Position numbers and translations under genes: made by a program
Assembly: GCA_948474755.1 (NCBI GenBank)
Contig: CAOLHI010002132.1
Span: 1-64,000 of the forward strand
Source: Ctenosaura bakeri
Taxonomy: Eukaryota > Chordata > Lepidosauria > Squamata > Iguanidae
Direction of reading: 5' to 3'
Length of the DNA: 64,000 nucleotides
Notes under the pieces: generated by a model
Told to the model about the DNA's origin: nothing
Seen by the model: only the letters and a program-made list of their open reading frames with translations
Database searches by the model: none
Part shown: positions 57,056 to 64,000 of the stretch, piece by piece
Position numbering within the stretch: the first letter of the stretch is position 1
Layout: each line of letters starts with the position of its first letter

Positions 57056-57891
57056 GTGAGTCAGAATTATTTTTTCCTCCATTAATATGCAATATAAAAG
57101 CCAGGCTATAAATCCAGAAAATAAGTTAAGCCTTGTTCAGGAACTCTAGCTTATTCCATTCAAGCCACATGTCACCATTTGATCTACTATTGTTTTTAAA
57201 AAAGAAAACTACTTAATGCAGTATTTGCTAAAAGGGAGTACTGTATTTGCTTCTAATGAATATTAACTAACAGTTACAACTTGTTTTTTTTAAAAAAATC
57301 TTCTCCATTTTAAAATGATAGTCATGAGCTTTGCATTATTTTACTATGCAGTGCATTTACAATTACCTGAGCTCTGAAAGGTAGTCAATAGAAAATCAGA
57401 GTTTTAAAAGAGATCTAGTGTCAATCAAGAAAATTAGAGTCTTGTCAGCTTTATTTCTGCCCCAGATAAATGATTGAAAGCATTTATTAAATCTAGAATT
57501 ATTAAAAACACAGAAGCATAAAGTCATACACACAAAGCATCAGCAAGCTGGTTCTTGTGATGTTTGAATATGGCCGAATCATGGTTTACCATTTTTCTAC
57601 TGCTTTTCTACCAGGCATGAGGCTCTGCCTACACCTCTGCTTCCACCAAATGTGAAAATTTCTTAAAATCTCACAGTTAACATCAAGAGTGAGGGCTTTC
57701 CTTTGTTCCCACCTCTACCATCAATGTAAGGACCTCCTCCTGTCCTACTGCTGTGGCTACCTGCTGTAGAGACACCCTAAATGCCCTCAAGATACCTGCA
57801 TAAGATATTAGGCAGCTTCTATCACCATTGGACACCCTCTTCTCTTTATTCACTGCTGCCACCACAGAAGCTTTGTCTGAATCCAAGCTTT

Positions 57892-57911
57892 TTCTCTCTC
57901 TCTCTCTTTCC

Positions 57912-57944
<33 letters not shown>

Positions 57945-58010
57945 GTGTGTGTATATGTATGTGTGTATATGTATATATATATATATATATATATGTGTAT
58001 ATATATATAA
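57892..58010. repeat. Compound (CT)n(CA)n(TG)n(TA)n microsatellite
   Basis: Successive CT, CA, GT and TA runs. The runs create spurious frames on both strands. Confidence 0.95.
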
Positions 58011-59889
58011 AATTCCCAGAGGCCAGAAGCATATAAATACAAAAACAGTACTTTATTAACAGAAGTTGGACATAACAAAACAGACAGATTATTTAATACA
58101 TTTAAAACACTCTCTCATTCTCTCTTACACTCTATTCCTAGATACGTTAAGCACCACACATAAATTCCTAAACCTGACCGACTGACTCTCTCAGCCCTAA
58201 TCCTCCATTCACTCACCCCGCTATCCTCTTGCTTACTACTCTAACTACTGTAACTGACTATATCCACTTTCATCCTAGCTTGTCCTTCACCAACCTTATT
58301 TAAACCCCCTCAGATATTCCACCAATTACCACTGACTTGCAATATTCCATACTCTCACCCCCTTCTGACAGCTCCTTACCTTACACACAGTGCATACTTA
58401 AAGAAATTACCTTGATATACAGCAAATTAAACAACATTTTACACCAATGGTCCATGACATCATTGGCCACTGTGTGTTAACCAATTTTCAAAAAGATATC
58501 CTGGAAATGAAAATTATTCAGAAAAGAACCACTAAAATCAGAAGCACCTTCTTGACAAGGAAAGACTAAAAGTATTTGCAGCTTTTAAACAGGCCCATGA
58601 TGAAGATTTATAAATCCTATTAATGTATTAAAGTTATTGAAAGAGTGGATAAAGGGGATTCTTTCTCTCCCCTGCCAATACAGCTACAACTTCTTGTTAC
58701 ACAAATCAATAAACTGTAAGTTTAGAACAGATAACCTGGGAGTCCTACTTCACATAATACACACTATGAAATTTGTTATATGGTGATTAGATGGCTTTGA
58801 AAAGGGCTAGATAAATGAATCAAAGAGAAGACTGTCTCCCTGGATCAAAGGCTATTTGAAAATATCAATTGATCAGGAGAAAAGCAGAAGAAGGCTTTTG
58901 CCTTTCAGTCTCGTTTGCTGGCTTCCCACATATCTGGTTCACCAATTGAACAGACCAGAGATAGAGAATACATGGCCTTTTAGATCTTCTCATTATCCTT
59001 CATGAGTGACTGTGCTGGCTAGGGCTAATCTGAGCTCCAAAGTAACAGGGTCACACATTCTCACCCCTAAGGTAAAATTAATTAGTTAATTAATTGATTG
59101 ATTTAAATATTACTTTTCTCCAGGCACAAGACTTAGATCTTCAGTCTGAACCAGCAGAACTTTTTGTGTTGTGTTCCTGAGGCAGCACTGTTTCAGACAA
59201 TATAGATGGTAGAATTCACTGCCAGAGGATGAAGACCACCAATTTTTACAAAGAACTTTTTACAAAGAATTAGGTTAATTCCCAGAAGATAGGTTTGTCG
59301 AAGGCTAGTACCCATGATAATCAAATAGAACTTCTATAGTCAGGGCATTATGCTTTTGAATATAGGGAAAAATTATGGATGGGGGATTTTGCCTTCACAT
59401 GTTGCTTGTGAATGTCTTGGAAATCTGCTTCCAAAAAATATTTTGTACCCAGTGATGGAAACAGCTTGCTTGTCTTCAGATGGAGGATTTGGTATTATCC
59501 CACTAGACCTTTCTCATGTTTATCCTAATAGTTTTACAATGCATATTAAGTAGGCAGAAGAATGCTATCAAAAGTTTCAGGTGTCCCAGATGGTTTATTT
59601 TTAATCCATGACAAATTTGTTCTAAAGATAATATGTAACTACATTGTATCTTTGCTCGATTCTTGAATGTGTTCCAAATGTTAATTGCTCACTCAGGTGC
59701 CCCCAGTTTTAAGTCTCTTGCTGTATTTTTTAGAAATGAGTTCTTTGAATCATTAACTTATGCAAATTGTAGTGGGGGGTGGCGGCAATGTTGTTTGTTG
59801 TATTATTTTAGACAGGCATTTTGTGAATCACAAGAAAAAGCAAAATAAATGATGCTAGATGTATGCCTTAGAATTCATAATGTTAATTT

Positions 59890-60215
59890 GCTACTTTTAT
59901 TTGTTAATTAAATTTATAAGTTGGCTTTCTCCCAGTAACTAGGACTCAAGCTTGATAAGAATAAAATTAATAAAAATACCACCTAAAAATATAAACAGAT
60001 TAATTAAAAGCAACATCCTTAAAAGCAGTGAGAAACAAATCAATTAAAACAAAATAGGGGAAAAGGCAGTAACTGTCTGGATTAAAAGCCTCTTTCACAG
60101 CAGCCATGCCTAATTGCCCAAGACTTGCTTGAATTAAAAAATAAAGAAGTTTGAAGTTCACAGTAGCTCTGGTGGAGAGGTTTGGAGAAAGACTGTGTGG
60201 GCAAGATAAGGATTC
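59890..60215. repeat. Possible LINE tail or relic, A-rich
   Basis: Starts ttgttaattaaatttataag and goes on with A-rich sequence, then ctctggtggagaggtttgga, resembling the layout of 35100-35400. Weak. Confidence 0.35.
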
Positions 60216-60297
60216 AGAAATCCACTCTGCCTTTATATCTGTTCATTAGTTGATGTTCTGTGTTTTGATGTGTGGTTCTGCTGACTTCATTAGTTGC

Positions 60298-60520
60298 TTT
60301 CACAGTTACAGTGATATGATTCCATTTTGTCTACCATGGTTGCACCCTGTGGAATTCTGGGACTGGTAGTTCATGGGCGGCACTTGGAATTCTCAACCAA
60401 AATGCTCTTCTGGTGCCTCTGACTGAACAACAAACCCCAGGATTATCTAGGATGCAACCACACAACAGTTAAAATGAAATAATAGAGCTATACATTTGTA
60501 ATGTGAATGGGCTTCATCAC
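60298..60520. repeat. Hairpin MITE, copy 4 of 4
   Basis: The left arm has tgattccattttgtctacca, then gcaccctgtggaattctggg; the right arm has caaaccccaggattatctag, then acaacagttaaaatgaaata. The middle is cttggaattctcaacc. Confidence 0.65.
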
Positions 60521-62816
60521 ATGAAAACCCTAATTTGACAAAAATGACAGAGCCACAGTGGTTTGGAAGCAAGTATAGATGGTTGGCCTTTGAATCAGCC
60601 AAGTTGTAGGATAATAGGGTATGTGAATTTCTTCCCAGAGTTCACTTCTGTCACTTGGTTAAATGGAGATCAGGCTGTTCACAGGTAAGGTATAACCTGT
60701 TGTATGAAACTATGAAGAGCAGCTCATGACATTCTGTGGGAATAAGATAGACTGCTGCAAATCCTGTTTGTTGACCTGTAACTGACAAAGCAATTAGAAG
60801 CATCAATAATAAGTGATTATAGTTAAATGTAGCTCTTCAGCTAACCTTTAAGTTTTGTTGTTGGAGATTAATTTTGTCTGTAAAACTTCCAGTTTTTTGC
60901 AGTACTTAAATTTTCTATATGAAAGTTTACACTATATGTAGTCTGGTATGTCACTTTTTGCCTACTTTTACAGCATTGCGCTAATGCCAACATGCATAAC
61001 ATATTAATTACATATTAATATCCTTCTCTTTTAGTTTATCTCAGTTTTGTCAATAAGTTTCCCAATAATTTGTCAATAATTTTGCATTGGTGATATTTGT
61101 GTACCTCTTTGAAAATTGCCATGGCAAAGGTTGGGTTTTCTTTTCTTCCAGTCAAACAGAAGATTTTTCTATAGATGTGTATACCTTCTTTCACAATGAC
61201 CTCTTAATCTTTGAGGCAAATATTGCTCAACAAATACGTACCTTATTGTTCTTTGTTTATCTCTCTTTAAAATGGCTAATTGGCTTTGTGAAAATGGCTT
61301 TTGCGAAAAACCTTTTGGAGAGCATTAGTAAGTGTTAAAAAGATGTATCAAAATAAATTAATTGTTAAGTCCTGGAAAATGACACTTCTCTTCACTGAAA
61401 TGGAAGTAACTCATTTGTATTAGTCTATTACTATTGAAAGTTTGGACAACTAAATTTAAATAGCACAGCTTTTTCCCCTCTAAAAGAACTAATCTAGTGC
61501 TTATGTAGTAAATTAATTTCTTTTCTCTATCTTTCTTTGATATGTATCCTTTCCTTGTTCTTGTCATTAATTTTCTTCATCTACCTAAAAAGGAATTGTC
61601 AAAACTCAAAGCAATTAAATTATAAGTTTCCCCTGAGAAAAATACAGCACCTCCAGACATTATTTGAAGGAGGTTGGGAGACACATACTAGTACCTGAGT
61701 TGCTTCTTATCTATTTGGAATATGTTAGGGAATACCTGATCACAAATGTTCCATTTTGAATAATTACCTTTGGGACTGGTTAATCTCTTTCTGCCAAAAT
61801 ATGTGATATAAAACAAATGTTGACTTAAAACATATTGTCTAATAAAGAAGAAATATCTTACCTTTTGTTACTGCTGATAAATACATTCAGGTAAAAATAT
61901 TTCTGATAGTTAGTGTCCTGGAATTGGTTAGCCTCTATTATATAAACTTCTAGTTCAGCAATTCCATCAATAATTTCATTTTGTAGCTTCTTAATGTTAT
62001 TTCACCATATTTAGTACACTTACAGATAGCTGACATATATATTATAAAATTAGATGTACCCCATCACATACTGTAATAATGAGTATTCTCATTATCTGAA
62101 TAACACAGCTGAGGGGTATAATCTCTTCCCCAGTAAACAAAAGGTCAATTATATGATTGTTTATGTCACATTTATTGGGGTCAGGATCATGAAGATCATG
62201 AGAGACAATTTCCCAATGGGGATGAACAGTTTGAAAGAAATGTGAAAACTTCAAGATATTTCCAAGATGAGAGATTATAAAAATACAATGCTGTGGGGCA
62301 CAAGGGAAACTTGAGAGTTGTCAGAGACTTCAGGACTGATGGAAAGGTGCTGCTGGCCTCACCATCCCTAAGGAAGTTTGGACAATAAGGTCCAGACTCA
62401 CAGTTTTCCATGAATATCCAAAGACCCAGAACAGCATCTGTATTCTGAGTAATGTTCAGCTAGTCATGTTGGGGTTTATGTTTCCTTTCTAACCGTGGCT
62501 GAATATGACTTAAACTATTTTGTAACTACTCCTAAGTGACACCTGAAGGAAGATGCCTTCATGGAAAAGATACACTTTAGTTAGTAGAAGATTACTTGCT
62601 TAGAATAAAAGCTTTCCTTTAAAGATCTCATCTTTTCCACATCTCTTCCTGTGCCTTTGCTTAGTGTGTAGAGGCATGCATGCATAGGATTCCCATCTCC
62701 CATGGGATGGGGAGTGAAATCTCTGCAGATTCAGAGGTGGGGAAGAGTGCAAGTTAAACTCCTCAGTAACTTCGGGAGTGGATTAGTGGGTGGCAGCTGA
62801 TAAAAATGGAGGTCCC

Positions 62817-62840
62817 ATCTCCTGCTGAAGAGCAGGAGAT
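62817..62840. other. Perfect 10-bp hairpin
   Basis: atctcctgct and agcaggagat flank the tetraloop gaag. No function apparent. Confidence 0.8.
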
Positions 62841-63195
62841 TGGGCTGGAGCCCATTATACATGTATAGATTTAACTTACAGAATGTATAAAAACAGCTGA
62901 ATAAGACCACAGAAATAACAAGGATACAAACAACAATCAAGCAAAACAAAAACCTAGCTAGCTGGGATCCTGCAGAAGACGGACACAAGGTTAGGAGGTA
63001 GAGTAAAACCATACAAATTATTAGGGTTCAGTGGTCATGAAGGGAGTCTGAGACCTAACTATGTTGTGTTTTTACCTTTCTTGGTAGTACCAGTATTTGG
63101 AAACTGTTATTGACATCCTATGTAAAATTGGTAAATTTCAGAGAAAATAATAAGAATATACACATTTTGAAATCTACTGTAAATATTTTTTTTTG

Positions 63196-63216
63196 CTGGC
63201 CCACCAGGTGGGCCAG
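63196..63216. other. Perfect 10-bp inverted repeat
   Basis: ctggcccacc and ggtgggccag lie either side of a single A. It lies just after a T run. Confidence 0.8.
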
Positions 63217-64000
63217 AAAGGAATGACCAACTCCTAGGGAGTCACCACTGCAGTCACTAGTGGAGCAGCCTGACTGTGGAGGCGGAGGAGAAAAACCATT
63301 TCCCCTCCAGATGAGCCAAACTCTGGCTACCCAAGGTACTGAAGATCCTCCCCGATTCCTGCTGCCCACTGTTCCAGTGTTCTACTTCCCCCCGATCTGC
63401 TAGGCTGCCTCCCTGCTTCTGGGAATGCTGCAGACATACTCATCAGTAGGTCCCCTGGGCAACAGGTTTCCAATCCCTTTCCAACCTACAGGAAGTCAGG
63501 GAGAGTAGTGTGATAAGAGCCATTTCCTCAGATCTTTCCCCTTTATGCACACCAAAGGTGACTTTTCCTATTCTTCCCAATGCCACCATCCTGGCTCAGA
63601 GGCACTTCTCTGCTCCCCAGTAATCTCCACTAATTGCACAGATCTGCTGTGGGTGAACAGCTGGACATCCACTTGGAAAAAAAATTAACTGGGGTACAAG
63701 CCCATATCCTGGAGAGATTGATAGCTTCGCCCCTCCAGCAAGAGCCTCTTCTATTTCTGTGCTTAGTGCAGAGAAGGAACAGAACACTCTCCCCTCACTC
63801 CCAGCCTGCTCAGTTGCCTACTTGAAATTTCTTCTCTCCAGTGTTTCAAGTGCAAGTTTGGTTTAAAAGTAAGATCTCTCAAGCCCCAGAGCAATTCTCT
63901 TTGGCAAATCTGCAATGAGATTGACAGACATGATGATAATATGGAGCTGCCTTGCAATTATCCATGTCCAGCAGAAGCTGAGTGGAAGGAGAAATAGCCA

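Larger units (their letters stand above)
57056..64000 (+). other. NBAS: NBAS intron after exon k (5' part, at least 6,945 bp)
   Basis: Begins with the donor gtgagt. It contains a compound microsatellite (57892-58010), a possible LINE tail (59890-60215), a hairpin MITE (60298-60520) and two short perfect hairpins (62817-62840 and 63196-63216). I looked for the next NBAS exon and did not find it. 58011-59885 and 60525-62810 hold nothing I can classify. Confidence 0.75.

Noticed and set aside
57781..58059. Open frames of 60-92 codons on both strands
   Set aside because: Created by CT, CA and TA runs.
58010..58450. Possible LTR with tataaata and an AATAAA on the minus strand
   Set aside because: No paired LTR, no target duplication and no retroviral coding sequence nearby.
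59100..59180. AQDLDLQS-like reading resembling a later NBAS segment (AQDL.LFET)
   Set aside because: Only about five residues agree, it is followed by a stop, and it would skip several required exons. Chance or repeat.

Overview
This window is vertebrate nuclear DNA, almost entirely intron, carrying an internal part of one protein-coding gene on the + strand. Eleven exons (first 2512-2741, last 56918-57055) join in phase into 1,455 nt, or 485 codons without a stop. I recognise the translation as NBAS, the Sec39-domain subunit of the NBAS-RINT1-ZW10 (NRZ/syntaxin 18) tether for Golgi-to-ER vesicles. Neither end of the gene is in the window. The match to human NBAS is from memory, not from a search. 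It is close in most exons and loose only in the exon at 33331-33435.

The repeats point to a squamate reptile, probably a lizard. There are several tRNA-derived SINEs with Sauria-SINE/Bov-B-like tails, a 5S-rRNA-derived SINE, CR1 and L2-like LINEs, a decayed DIRS-type retrotransposon, hAT-like and pogo/Tigger-like DNA transposons, hairpin MITEs and many microsatellites. The species cannot be named from this.

Layout. 1-2511: intron with a tRNA SINE and a CpG-rich MITE that ends 86 bp before the first exon. 2742-12198: intron with a 4.4 kb DIRS fossil (about 3400-7835) into which a LINE tail is nested. 12312-15282: intron with a Sauria-like SINE and the 5S SINE. 15397-30865: the largest intron (15.5 kb), with a tandem repeat, a 682-bp hAT-like element with perfect 8-bp target-site duplications, a minisatellite-bearing element and two SINEs. 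30980-33330: two short introns, one with an old CR1 piece. 33436-46425: 13.0 kb intron with an L2-like LINE fossil, a 3.06 kb nearly readable CR1 (minus strand) and a further LINE 3' fragment. 46426-47390: three exons within 1 kb. 47391-56917: two introns with an inverted pair of tRNA SINEs. 57056-64000: intron with microsatellites and MITEs.

All ten complete introns are GT-AG. Apart from NBAS, every recognisable coding segment belongs to a transposable element. I see no RNA gene, CRISPR array, operon or bacterial feature, and no evidence of a new biological system. The more unusual items are the modular 5S SINE, the CR1 copy that keeps the end of its ORF1, and the young-looking MITE beside a coding exon.
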